A DNA stretch of 64,000 nucleotides from Lucifuga dentata. Taxonomy: Eukaryota; Chordata; Actinopteri; Ophidiiformes; Bythitidae. Position 1 is the stretch's first letter. Each line of letters opens with the position of its first letter. The stretch lies in NCBI GenBank assembly GCA_014773175.1, contig VXCM01000988.1, positions 1 to 64,000 of the forward strand, in the 5' to 3' direction. Positions 22,984-34,591 of this stretch are shown here, one piece after another. A program made the translations under genes and the position numbers. The notes under the pieces were generated by a model. The model searched no databases, had not been told where the DNA came from, and worked only from the letters and a program-made list of their open reading frames with translations.

Positions 22984-25900
22984 ACCTCTGTTGCTAAATG
23001 TGACTCAAAGGATCCTAACATTAATACAAAGATTAACAAGTTACTTTAAATTTAACATTTATCAGGATTGGTTTCAATTCACGTTTGGCTTTCACAAATC
23101 CTAAAATCCTCTAAAAGCCCCAAATCTATTAAATGAGTACAGCCATATAAATGCAATAACTCAAGCCAGAGGACCACCTGGTTTTCATATTTAAGTACAG
23201 AAGATATGCATGTCAGTAAAAACAGGAAGTATGATGGAGCAAATGTATATGCAATGACTATGTTATCTAAACATTAGTTGAGTTATTGGGAAAGACCATC
23301 TTTGAATGATTTTGAATGGAGCTTTAAAAACATTTTGTGTCAGTTTTCTCTCTGTTGTTACCATAAATGTGGCTGCAAGATGCCTGATGGAGTCTGATCC
23401 TGATTAGCGCTGAACTGCAGGAAATATCTGTTAAGAATTTGCTGAAAGGCAGACCTCTGATTTATTATCCTTTACAGACAGAAAGGAGAAAAAGAAGAAG
23501 AAGTTGCAGTGAAGGATGCAGGTTGTACTGAGAAGCGAACTGTAATACAGTAAAATGAATAAGTTAATCTTTGAATATCAATGTAGTACTTTATATTCTA
23601 AGAGTCTTTAAATTGTCAAATACATAAAGATACAAACCTGTTATCAAAGAAAAGGCCGTACATTCAAATGATTAAAGTAATGAAAAGTAATGACTGAGCT
23701 TGCACGATTTCTTTAATCTGCTCACAGTTCACAATGGCTCCTCTTTGATAATACCACCAAAACGTAAAGTTCCCGCCACTTCCTGTTCGCTCTCCTCGCC
23801 CTCCGTTTCTCACAGTGACTGTATCTTCTGAATATGCATGCCTCATTCCCAAATCATTGCTTCAGTGGAAACAAACCATACTGCAGCTATTTATACAAGC
23901 TGGAAGGCTGCCAGAGTCACGGAGAAAAACAAGCCAGATGGAGAGGTCTTGCATCTCTTTCTCACTTGGAGTGGAATGGGTCAAATGTTGACTCTTCTCT
24001 GCAATTAATTACCATAACCAAGGATGCTAGACAGAGGTTTGGTGGTGGAGAGAAAAGACGATCAGCTCAGTGGGTCAGATCTGTTTCCTGTTGATTTAGA
24101 TGTGTAGAGTTATACAATCTTCAAAACCATCTTCACATAACAGAACAAATCATTTTCCCTTTTTGCCCTTATATTCTGTGATATCCCAGTTAAAAATATT
24201 TTTACTTCTTTGTCACAGTTTATTTTAGTTTTCTGACTTTTACCTGTGCTTGGATTGGGCCCTGATCTTTGTTTTACTACTATTACTATTTTATGTATAA
24301 TCAATCGAATGTCGTTGAAAAGCTCTTTAAGTTGAATTTATGTCGGTATTTTGTTACATCAGAAGTCTCTACCCAGGTTACCTGATCACCACTCAAATTA
24401 GTGGGAAAGTAATCAAGCACCTGTGTGTGAAAGAGCTCAGGTGTCTCATTTACCCTGATTGAGAAGCTATAAAAGCTGTCTCTTCCCTTTTTATTCTCTG
24501 CTGGGTTCTGCATGCATCCTGGAAATTTGATTTATCATTCACTGTTTAATCCCTTAAATTACATTCCAATGCATACTTTGAATTGAAACTCTGCTTTTCC
24601 TTGTTGCAGAGGTTTAAAACATTCATCCTTGCTCTTATCTGATTTTTAGGGTGCCTTTTTTAACATCTGGCCAGAGACTGCAGATGAAAATTAGCCTTCT
24701 GGGCTAACTCTGGCTCATTTACAATTTACCGTTTTACTGTTGATTAATGAGCATTGTCCCTGACAAATAAACTAATAAATGAAAAAAATGAAATATGCAG
24801 AAAGCAAGAATACCGAAATAAAAGAGAAAATAAAACTGTTCTGTGTTTCAACTGTTGGCAGGTATCTGAAGCTAGCTGAAGCTAAACAAGTAGGTTCAGA
24901 ACGTAACAGGTTGATTGAGTAAGGAAGGAGTATTCTATGATAAACTATAAATCCATATCTCTGTAAGATCATGGATGAAGCATACAGTCTGCTATTAGCG
25001 AAGTATGGAAAGAAGTCCAACTTAAGACGGATGTTGATAGAAATTGGCTTAAGCCTTTTTAATGCTTCATGAATATTATCTTGTAGGTGGTTCATATCTT
25101 GAGCAGCTTCAGGATTGGTTCTCAGATTCCTCGAGTCCATCGCTTTTATTAAAACCATTTCGGCAAAGAAAAAGACAGGTGTTTATTTATTTATATCTCT
25201 ATTTACCGAACCGCCAACTCCACATTCATGACTGGCCATATGCATTAAAGGTTGATGATCCAGATCATTTGTAGTGGAAAAATGATTATCAGCCACTGAC
25301 ATTCAAATGGCTCTACGACCATAATGATACATTCATTGTAGCTCAGAACTGGGAAACTGTAATAACTCTGAAATACATCATTTAAGACCACCCTGCACTC
25401 GGACAAAGCTCAAAGGTGCTTTTATAAGTAGAGAAGTTACTGTTTTTACAGCATGAGCAGCCAGGTTGAAATGATGTCATTACTGAGCTCAGGGTTGAGG
25501 AGAAGGAATTCTAAGCTGAGGGTCGTTTTCTTTGACTTTTTCCAGCCGAAGGCAGGAAGTTCAGAGTTTTAAGGTGTGATTTTCAAGGCAGAATTGGTAA
25601 CGATTAAAGGTCGGGTCCGGGACAGTTGAAGGCAGTTGTGTTGAGTTGTAGCTGTAGTCGATATGCGTGAGGGAGTGACGGATCCAAATCTGTCTCAAGC
25701 CCATCTGAGTCGGCTAGATCAGGATTCAATCAAACATGTTTGAATTTATCAGGCCAAATCTTTTGACAATTGACAGGTATGCGAATGAAGGACTTGAATC
25801 TCAATGGTGATTTTCAACAGCCAATGAAAATGTCAGCTGGCAACACGACAGAAGAAAGAAAGAGAGAAAGGAAGGGAGCTCGCCCTGCAGGGAATACAGC

Positions 25901-26589
25901 CCACGCTGCCCAACTCCCTTCTCCATCCACGGCTTACACCACTTCCTGCCTTTCTGTACTTCTTTTGCGTTTCTCAGAGCAAATCGCCATGCAGACAATG
26001 ACAGTGGCAAGCTGCACAGCATCCATGTTTTTTACAGTATCGCAGGAAAAGTCAGTCTCGCGGGTGCAGTAACCTGCAGCCATCTGTTCTCAATCTGTAG
26101 ATCTGTTTTATTCCAAGGCAGCTGTTGTTATGTGTGCACGGCGTATAAGAGACTGGAAATTATACTGCATCGCCCTAGATTCAGTCATTAAATGTGTGCT
26201 GCTAGGTCTTTTTAGTAATTATTTATGATTGAAAAAATCACATAGTTTGGTCCCACCTTTAGTAAAGCACTACATCTAAAAATCTAAACGTCAAGAAAGA
26301 AAGTTGAAATAAACATTAATGCTCCGTTACGTGCTAGCTAGGTTTACTTGAATTAGCTAAGCTAACCAGCCCTTTTCTTCTTCTGATGAATTTCTGGCAG
26401 GTTGTAGCTGTGTAGCATAATGCTGTACTCCAATGATCTTGAAGGCCCTGGCCCGTAAAAGAATACGCCCAACACGGCAAACTCAAAATCTGATTGGTTA
26501 AAGAATATGACAATCAACAACATCGTCCCATTTGCTTGAATAGCAGAGGGGATTCTTTCTTTCTGTCTTTCTTTCTTTCTTTCTGTCTT

Positions 26590-27600
26590 TATTAGGATCC
26601 CCATTAGCACCAGCTTACGCATTGGCTATTCTTCCTGGGGTCCAACACACACACAGAGTACATACACAATACATACAATATATACAATACAGCACCCACC
26701 ACAGAACAAACAAAAAGCTCAATTTCCTAAAATTAATAATTCAAAAAGAAAATTCGAAGAGAAACAATTATTACAGTTCAACAAGATATCAAACAAACAT
26801 AAATCAGAAATCTAAGGGTAAAGTATCTTTATCTCAATTCATTACATCCAAATTACTGCTGTCCTTTCAGATGCTGTTTTAACAAAGTTTTGAACCGATC
26901 CTTGTCATTCTCTTTATTATATGCACTGGCAGTGAATTCCAGATGACCATGGCTCTGTACATTACTGTGCTCTGTAACATATTTGTTTTAGATTGAGGTA
27001 ACCTGAACCTTTTATCTATTGCATAACGTGTTTCATAACTATGCTGAAAAAACTGAGAAAATAACTGTTCATATAATAGTTTTGGTGTTCTTGTCACCAG
27101 TATATTTCTGATTAAACTAAGCAGAGCAAAGGTGGATCTCTGTCTAACAGTTAGCCAGCCCAGACAGTCATGCATGTTAGCTACATTAGTTCTGTAAGAG
27201 CAACGCAGGGCACAACGTGCAGCTTTATTTTGAGCGACTCGCAATTTTTCAATCTCTGTAACCGAAGCACTGGACCAAATCACTGAGCAGTAATCAAGCT
27301 GTGACAGAACTAAAAAAGCATTTATAACTTGTTTGATGACATCTGGTGGCATACTATTTAAACCTCTTCACAGCTGACAGCCGTCTACCCATTCTACTCA
27401 CAGTATTGTCAATTTGTTTAGACCACGATAATTTATTATCTAAGATCACACCTAATAGTTTTGTTTCTTGTACCTGTTCAATGGGTATATTATGCACAAT
27501 TTCAATTCAATTTCAGTGTAGGTTCAGCCCTTAGCCTATACCTTGATCCTAGTATAATAGACTTCATTTCACTAGATTCACTCAAGATTCTGAAGGCCTC
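26590..27600 (-). pseudogene. LINE reverse-transcriptase C-terminal fragment (CR1/L2/Jockey type), frame broken
   Basis: A minus-strand frame from 27352 to a stop at 26879 (157 codons) contains SQLDYCSVIWSSASVTEIEK and AQNKAARCALRCSYRTN, the classic end of the RT/thumb region. Just upstream, another frame reads TKLLGVILDNKLSWSKQID, so the element has a frameshift and an in-frame TAG near 27355. The 3' end shows TTTATTAGGATCCCCATTAG, common at the tails of teleost LINEs. The subfamily is not certain. Confidence 0.75.
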
Positions 27601-27695
27601 AGGCTAGATTTTTTTTTACCTGGAGACAGCACAGGTGGAAAACCTGATTGGATAAAACCTCTAATTTCTATGAGTTGGCCTGGAAGCAGCGCAAC

Positions 27696-27702
<7 letters not shown>

Positions 27703-27742
<40 letters not shown>
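27703..27742. repeat. (GA)n microsatellite
   Basis: Pure GA tract of about 40 bp on the + strand. Confidence 0.95.
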
Positions 27743-27746
<4 letters not shown>

Positions 27747-28503
27747 CAGTAGCAATGAAAAGACGTTAATAACAAAACTGATGGGAACAAACTTGGTAAA
27801 ATACATATAGCATTAATTAAAAATATATATTAAAGTATAAAAACATAATTTGATGATTCTGACCATCTCTAGGCCAGCAGAGTTGGCCTTGCTGGCCCTG
27901 ACGGCCCGCGACTGGTCAAATGCAAAGAGACTGAGAGATAGTATGAATTCACACAAACAAACTAAATACTTGTGTAAAGAACATTTTCTCTCCTGTAACT
28001 TGTAATTTCCAACTTTTCTTCTCACAAGGTTACATGTTTCACAATGGGAAATTAAACCTGAACCAGCTTTGATTATGTACTATGAACTGTATACTACTCT
28101 GCTAATAGGATAGGTTTATACTATACTGTAACCCTGTATCATCCCTGTGAGTACTTAGACTCTTGTAATATGAGAGGAATATTTCTGGCAACAGTGACTG
28201 TGCTTACATGATTTAATTAAATTAGGGGTCAGTTCTGACCTTTAGCCTTCTCAGCCTGGTCTTAAAATAATGTGAATGTTTCTGTTTGTGTGTCAGGATC
28301 AATAATACACACAGTGATACTCAGCAGATCAGCAATTTCTCTGAGCTACAAAGTCAAGAAAGGCTTGGGAACCAGTTCTCCCCTCTTTTATTGATTAAAC
28401 ACAGTTTACCCTGGGAAAGACTTTTGCTTTTCTTTTCATGAACATTGATGTCATGCAGTGAAATGCTTTTGGATTTTTGATAAGGGTTACTTAATGACCA
28501 CTA

Positions 28504-29225
28504 CAGAGCCCCTTAGGAGTCACGTGTCAAAAACAAAATAAAGTGGTGTAAAAAAAAAAAAAACAACGACGCCCCTAAGGGGACATGGAAGAAAACAAAT
28601 GAGTTGGAAGTAAAAAAAATAAATAAATAATAATAAATCAGTTGGAAGTTTAAAAAAACACAAAACATTTTTTCTCTGTTTTTTCCCCTCATTTTTTTCC
28701 TCAAGTTTTTTTTTTCGCTTTTTTTTTTTTTTTNTTTTTTTTTTTTTTCTCTTCTGAAACGTACTAAAAATAGGTCAAAGCTACAGCGCATACACCGGAG
28801 CTGTTTTGCTACTGTTTGAGGAATGATTTCCAGTTAGGCAAATGCTAATGCTAGCTAGCTGCTAACATGTCTGTGACTGTACCCACTACAAGTTCCAATA
28901 AAAAACAAGTCAGTGAATAAAGTCACTAACTCACTACTACTTTTGACAATGTTCTAGTGTTTGGCAGCTCCAACAGTGTATTTTTGTGCATTTATAATGT
29001 TTAATTCTTTTACAAGAGTTGACTTAACTCAAAATGTAGCAAAACAGCTCCGTTACATGTGCTGTAGCTTTGACCTATTTTTAATACTTTTCAGAAGAGA
29101 AAAAAAAAACAAAGCGAAAAAAAAAAACCGAGGAAAGAAAACGTTTTAAACCTCCAACTGATTTTTTTGTTTTTTTTTTTTAAATCTCTGACTCATTTTT
29201 TTCTTCCATTTTCCCTTAGGGGCTT
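28504..29225. mobile_element. hAT-like MITE with GAGCCCCTTAGG ends, copy A
   Basis: Starts CAGAGCCCCTTAGG and ends CCCTTAGGGGCTTC. It shares the long internal arms with copy B at 36687 (GTGACTTTATTCACTG region and AAAATAGGTCAAAGCTACA). Its target duplication is not clear. A poly(T) tract with an N sits at 28734. Confidence 0.7.
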
Positions 29226-29969
29226 CGGTTTTTGGAAAGGGATTGGGAATGAGACGAAGGATGAACAGAGTTACTCAGTGTCTTTCACACACTTCAGAAA
29301 CTTTTTTGGAACTCTGAAACTTTCACACCAAGGAACCAGGACCAATTTTGATCATTTTTTTTTCTATCTCCTCCTCCATAGCAGAGACTCGTCAATGGTT
29401 CAGGAACTGCTGGGTGGAGCTCATAAGACAGAACATCACTGATTGGTCAGACAAGCTGCACTGTAGCCAAAACAGCGAGATTTCAAGACTTTTGAAGATG
29501 ATGGGAAAACTCCATGAAACACTGACTGACAAGAAGGTGCACGCCTTTCTATCTATTGATACAGATGAGGCAAAGCAAGAGTTCATAGTGTTGGTGTCAA
29601 TAGTTTGGTGGGTACTTTCCAATTTCAACAACGAGATGAGTAAGTCATCAACACTCTGCCAGTACTGTGGTGCTAACAGGATGGTTATACACACATTTGT
29701 TTTTTGGGAGGAACTTAGTCTCAATCCCTCTGGGTCTTTATGCAGCAGATGCAATTAGTGATTTCCTGATTTCCCCAGGGTGGTGTCTTTATTCCACTGA
29801 ATTAGATAAAGACATGCTTTTATTGACCAGGATTGACCAGGACAATCATTCTTGAAATCAGATACAGTCTGAATGGATTAGACATGACAGCCAATTCACA
29901 TGATCACATCTGATTTAAATCCATTTGTGATGCTTCATTCAAGGTTGTCACAGTAAATGTTTGGGGGGG

Positions 29970-30138
29970 GGAGAGAGAGAGAGAGAGNGAGGTGGGGTGG
30001 GGGTTTGAAAGTATTTGACTGCGGAATGATTTCTTTTACAATCTTTATTGTCATTATGAAAATGGAACATGTGGCAAATGTCACAACAGTAAAATTCACT
30101 GAACCGAGAAGAGCAAGAGAGAGAGAGAGAGAGAGAGT
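29970..30138. repeat. Two (GA)n tracts
   Basis: GA tracts at 29970-29991 (with an N) and 30116-30137, 125 bp apart. Unremarkable sequence between them. Confidence 0.85.
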
Positions 30139-30724
30139 GTTTCAGCCCTCTCATTTCCTTTCGTGCTCCTGAAATGTTTCCCTGAAGGAATAATGCCGCC
30201 AGGTATTGTTCCTCCCAGATTACAGGGAGGGGGAGCAGGTGAGGTCATCAGGGCAACTTCATAACATTCTACACAGAAGAAAAGGAAACTAACGGAGGGG
30301 AAAGAAGGCCAGATGTTGGGGGTGGGTGAAAGAGATTTAACACTGTTTGACTTAACAGAAGGCTGAATATCTATCTGGAGACAGGATCAGGATCCAAGAC
30401 ACTTAAATGGTTCAAATGTGGAATGGCTCTGCTCAGGAGTGACAGGATACAGGAAGACAGATGTCGCAGGCTGAGGAAACCAGTCATGATTAATTGAACA
30501 TACAGACTCCCACGTTTCAAATCTGCAAAACAGGATACTGAACAGAAAGGTAAATTCATTTGATGTTCAATAAGAGTAGCAGAAGAGTGAGCTGTAATGT
30601 CTCAATCACGGACATTAGAAGTAAACATGATCATGAGGTTCAGGGCTGAAAATCGACATCCTCCAGATAACAGCAAATCTACTCGTATTGATCAAATTAT
30701 CAAGTGCATGTTAGGTTAAGAAAT

Positions 30725-31265
30725 CATATTTTTTTTTATACTTTATAAATTTTCAATAAACTACAACAAAACAAAACATTTAGCAAAAACACATATCAAA
30801 AAAAAAAAAAGTTGTCAGCCAGACCTTTCATAACAATACCTNAAAAAAAAAAAAAAAAGCTCTCTACTCCTTGAGGCCAATCAAAAAGGGACCCCGAATC
30901 TTATTAAACTGTGCCATGGAGCCTGTCTTTATATAACTTTCTAGATGTAAAAAAGAAACCATATCATTTAGCCATTGTTTAAAAACTGGTGCAAAGGGAG
31001 ATTTCCATTCCTTTAAAATGACTCTCTTTGCCACAGCCACAGCAAAGGACCATGCTTGCTGTTCAGTATGTGAAAACAATCTTGTATTTTGAGAACATCC
31101 AAACAAAACCAACAGTTCATCAAAAATAATGATCTTTTCATATATCTTAGACATGTAACTGAAAACATCCTCCCAGTATTTGACTAGCATAGGGCAGAGT
31201 AAGAAAAGATGTGCAAGAGTCCCTTCTGTATGTATACATCTGTCACACAGTGGTGAAGTAGATAG
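30725..31265 (-). pseudogene. L1-like LINE ORF2 C-terminal fragment with 3' tail
   Basis: Minus-strand frame open from about 31250 to a stop at 30864. It shows CDRC and HTEGTLAHLFLLCP, the Cys/His knuckle typical of the L1 ORF2 C-terminus, then AVAVAKRVILKEWKSPFAP and FKQWLNDMVSFLHLE, the usual L1 end motifs. About 130 residues remain. The 5' side is cut off by the adjacent MITE. The 3' side ends in A-rich tracts around 30725-30860. Confidence 0.75.
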
Positions 31266-31278
31266 GAATATTGTCTAT

Positions 31279-31868
31279 TTTTAAAGGACTATACCACTCA
31301 GTTTGCATGTTTGAGCCTAATATATTCAACTTTCATACATGTTACGTTACTGACAATCATTTCCCAAAGGATAAAACTGTATTTCAGCTTTCCTGATATT
31401 TTGCAAAATCTCTTAATCTTTCAAAATCAAATATTCAAGCAATACACCCACCTTAAAAATCCATGTTTCTCCTGCTAATAGTTACACAGCCTTATGAAGT
31501 TACAGTCCTTTAAATTTTTTGATAATGTAGATCTTCTTTTGGGACTATATTCCCTGGTGGAGGCATACATTCACTCCAAACTTTTTATTGCACTTAAACG
31601 CTANAAAAAAAAAAAAAAAAAAAAAAACCTGAATACATGTCATGTTCGTGATGATGGATTACCTATCCCAAGAACTTCAAGGTTCAAGTTGATTTTAATA
31701 GCGTACCAGAAATGAACTGAAACCAATGGCAGTCTGGGAGATAGGGAAAAAAAAATTAATTCACTGTCCCAGTAGTATGCTTTGGGAAAGGATTGTCAGT
31801 AATGTTATGTGTATAAAAATTTAATCTATTCAGCTCAAACATGCAAAATGGCCGGTATGGTCCTTTAA
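31279..31868. mobile_element. TTTAAAGGACCATACC-family MITE, copy 1
   Basis: Left TTTAAAGGACTATACCACTC, right ATGGCCGGTATGGTCCTTTAA, with the internal CCCTGGTGGAGGCATACATT landmark. An A-run with an N at 31604. It abuts the truncated 5' side of an L1-like fragment. Confidence 0.8.
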
Positions 31869-34030
31869 GGGGACACATGATATGGATTTTCACTTTCTTA
31901 TTTTCATTTCAGGTTTATTTTGAAATGTTTGCAAAGCTTTACTGTACAAAACAAACAAATTTACTGTACAAAAAAATTACAAAACAAATTTACTGTACAA
32001 AAAAAACCAAATGATCCACTTCTGCTGCAGCCCCGCTGTGCACATGGAGTGAAAACAGACACTATGTACACAGTTAATAAACAATCTCAAACAATGCTTT
32101 TAAGGTGGTTTAGGACAAATTGTGCAAATTTGACAATATTCAACAAATAATCCCTACAAAATTTACAGATTTTGCAAATAGTATGATACTGAATGTCCTA
32201 CTAACACCCCTAGAGGCTGTGATGTTCATTACACCTCACAATATAAAAGCACAGCAAAATGCATATAGAGTATTTTACTACTCTTAAAATCAATAATTGC
32301 TGAGTGAGAATTACAGTGCAGATTTCAAGATGGCTAAATTATGAGCGATCTTTCGTGCAATGCTGATATTGTTGACCGTTTTTACCTGTGAAACTTGTAA
32401 AAAGGGAAAGTCAAGCTCTGGGCGTGATACTCAGGTGTAGCATGCATCCACACACATGTTTATACCCATGTGCCCTCCCTGTTTAATAGCCTTATTATGT
32501 ACAAATTAGCTTAACTTCCTAGCATAATGTATTTCAGAATGCCTTCACATAACTCTTACTTCTAAAAGGTTAATTTGCCAATTTGCCAAATTTGTGTTTA
32601 TTATAAAGATTTAACAGAGTGTAAGAAATCGACAAATATGATTTTCCCCAACATGGAAAGCTTTCCATTTGATGACAGTAACTTTTTTTTTTCTTCCCGT
32701 TTAATTTCCAGCAGTAACAGTGTATTCTTGTTGATTACTGGAGCAACAGTTGATCCAAAATTGCAAGTAACTTAACCACATATTTGCACCACTAGTCACA
32801 CTCACACACACTCGTAAAGCAGCAGGCACGTTACAACTGAACCCATGCTAGTTTTGAAATTCAGAATGGAACAGAAGGCACTGAAAATGTGGGATTTGTG
32901 GGTGGGATGCTTTAATCTCTCCCCTTCCCCCCATCTGTCATCATCAGTATTTATCAATTATGACAATAATTTTTACATCGTGCTTTTCTCCGTGTGTGAA
33001 CTTGACAGTGACTCAAATCTGGATGGAGCCTGGCTGAAGGCAATGAGAGTTAAGTATGAGACTGAAAGCAAAACAGGAACTGCAGAATGAAAAATTCTCC
33101 ACACATACTTTGGTGCCTGTTCGATTGCATTAGACCTAAGATAGACTTTTATTATTGTGTTAATGCCTGTATGATGCAAGATAAAAATAAATCTTGACAT
33201 TTTGATTCACTTTAAATACTGTATTGTGGTTCTTATTCTTCTACATACATGCAACTGTTTTGTCCCTTCTCCCCTTTATCTGTCATTGGTGGCATTTCTG
33301 CCCCGGCACAGAGCTCCATCTTTATTTAGTCAGCCACAGATGATACAATCTCCCCCAAAATTTGAATAGTATGTCAGATAAAGCCATACAAACCTTTCAG
33401 TGAATATCTGCATGTTAATCTGTTTGCTTCCCGGGCATGCAAATTCATTCTGAATCCTAAATGCAGGTTTCTGTTTTAACATTTGATCAAATGTAATGTG
33501 AGAGTTTGTGTGTTTTTCACGATGGGGAGTCAGAATGGAAATTTTCTGTCATTGAGCCTTTAAATATTTATCCATGTGTCATTACATTGGGAAAAAATGT
33601 TTTTATTGAGTTTATTTACACTGATGATACTACAGCATAAGGTTTTTATATTGAGCCACTCATCGTATTAAAGTTGGCTGAACTTGCCAGTTGGATCACT
33701 TTTGCATCCAACATTTTCTCACTTCTCAAAGCCTCACTTCATTAATATGATCCAGCCTGTTGAAACAAGATCTGTAAATCCTCCCCAACTTCTGGACTGG
33801 ATCACTGGATTGGAGTGCACCTATGCACTGGCTTGAAGCTAATTCTGTCAAAAAAATAAATCATGTAAAATAGATAAATAGAAGTTAAAAAAAAAAAAAA
33901 AANTTAAAAAAAAAAAAAAAATCTGACTCTGCTTGTGTTTTCACCTTTAGTCCGTTGCAGCCCTGCAGCACTGGGGACAATGTGCTCAAACTCTCAGGAG
34001 CTCTGGGCACCCTCCACAGCCTGGCTGCCT

Positions 34031-34074
34031 GATTGGCTGACACTGACTATGATGTCATCACTGCACGTTATAAG
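34031..34074 (+). promoter_or_regulatory. adrb2: adrb2 core promoter: inverted CCAAT, CRE/ATF-like site, TATA-like box
   Basis: Three promoter elements sit in order within 44 bp. They are ATTGG (an inverted CCAAT box) at 34032-34036, a TGATGTCATCA palindrome resembling a CRE/ATF or AP-1 site at 34050-34060, and TTATAAG at 34068-34074. Spacing predicts a transcription start near 34098-34104, about 440 bp upstream of the receptor start codon. No transcript data are available, so the start is inferred from motif geometry. A CRE-like site would fit cAMP feedback on a Gs-coupled receptor gene, but that link is inference. Confidence 0.6.
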
Positions 34075-34099
34075 GGCTCTGACAAATAGCCTGGGAGAC

Positions 34100-34272
34100 A
34101 CATTAGAAGAAATACTGCTCAACTGAGGCACTGGCAGAGTGAGACACACGGAGATTGAGAAACACAGAAAGTACAAGGAAGGACATGTGAAACTGAATAC
34201 TTGCACTACATACCTGAACTGTGACATTTCTACTTGTATGGGAGACGGGGGACAAGACAACTACTTGTGGAG
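34100..34272 (+). other. adrb2: adrb2 5' untranslated exon (predicted)
   Basis: The start is approximate and set by the TATA-like box. The end is a splice donor, AG|GTTAGT, at 34272/34273. The exon contains two ATGs: a start-stop ATGTGA at 34185-34190, and ATG at 34238 opening a reading frame that continues through the splice junction. After splicing, the receptor start codon has G at -3 and G at +4, a good initiation context. Confidence 0.55.
34185..34190 (+). promoter_or_regulatory. Minimal start-stop uORF (ATGTGA) in adrb2 leader
   Basis: ATG is followed directly by TGA inside the predicted 5'UTR exon. Start-stop elements can stall or disengage scanning ribosomes. Its base at -3 is A (GACATGT), a usable context. 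The effect on adrb2 translation is inferred, not shown. Confidence 0.4.
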
Positions 34273-34591
34273 GTTAGTAAATTTATGTTTGACTGGCTTG
34301 TTTGACTTGTTTTTTGGAGCAGTACTTTCTGAAGGATGTCATGACATGAGAATGTGGTTTTAGAATTGGCAAAGGTGAAAAAAGTGTTTACTTCTTTAGT
34401 GTGAAAATAAATTCAAACATCAGTTCTGCTTGTTTTACGTGCAATTTTTTTTTTCTTTTGCTCTCCATCTGAGATAAATTTTTATATTAACATGACCTCT
34501 ACGTGTGTACGTGTGCCTGTTATATACATATGTTGTCTTCAGATGGGAAGTGCAGCCCCCCCACTGTTCCTCAATACGAGTGCACAGATGA
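34238..34591 (+). other. Upstream ORF overlapping the adrb2 start codon after splicing
   Basis: An ATG at 34238 opens 11 full codons before the donor. After removal of the 34273-34542 intron, the frame runs through the receptor ATG in another frame and stops with TGA at 34589-34591, 27 codons in all. Without splicing it would instead stop at 34361-34363. Mammalian ADRB2 leaders are known to carry a short inhibitory ORF. This fish uORF is only positionally analogous. Use in translation is inferred. Confidence 0.45.
34273..34542 (+). other. adrb2: adrb2 5'UTR intron ending at the start codon
   Basis: This is a 270-bp predicted intron with donor GTTAGT at 34273 and acceptor TTGTCTTCAG ending at 34542. 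A plausible branch region (TTAAC) lies about 55 bp upstream of the acceptor. The base after the acceptor is the A of the receptor ATG. The reading frame is open upstream into the intron to an ATG at 34492. That ATG has a weak context, and the 17 extra residues it would add do not resemble a receptor N-terminus. Confidence 0.6.

Larger units (their letters stand above)
20017..26589. other. Intergenic, no gene recognised
   Basis: Mostly unique AT-rich sequence with a short CA tract (20267-20283) and the tandem duplication at 22.4 kb. An open frame at 24772-25158 (minus, 128 codons) has no recognisable domain. Confidence 0.55.
27743..34030. other. Intergenic upstream of adrb2
   Basis: Holds the hAT-like MITE copy A, the L1 fragment, MITE copy 1, GA tracts, and an A-run/N joint at 33888-33921 just 110 bp before the promoter. 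An ORF at 29348-29758 (+, 136 codons, also open on the opposite strand) has no recognisable family. 31870-33880 is unique sequence without coding signal. Confidence 0.55.

Noticed and set aside
24772..25158. 128-codon minus-strand ORF
   Set aside because: No family resemblance and a low-complexity hydrophobic end; likely chance.
29348..29758. 136-codon ORF (also open on the opposite strand)
   Set aside because: No recognisable domain, splice context or partner exons; kept only as an unexplained open frame.
34492..34542. In-frame ATG adding 17 residues to the adrb2 N-terminus
   Set aside because: It lies in a predicted intron with weak start context, and the added residues do not fit a receptor N-terminus. 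The ATG at 34543 gives the family's usual length.
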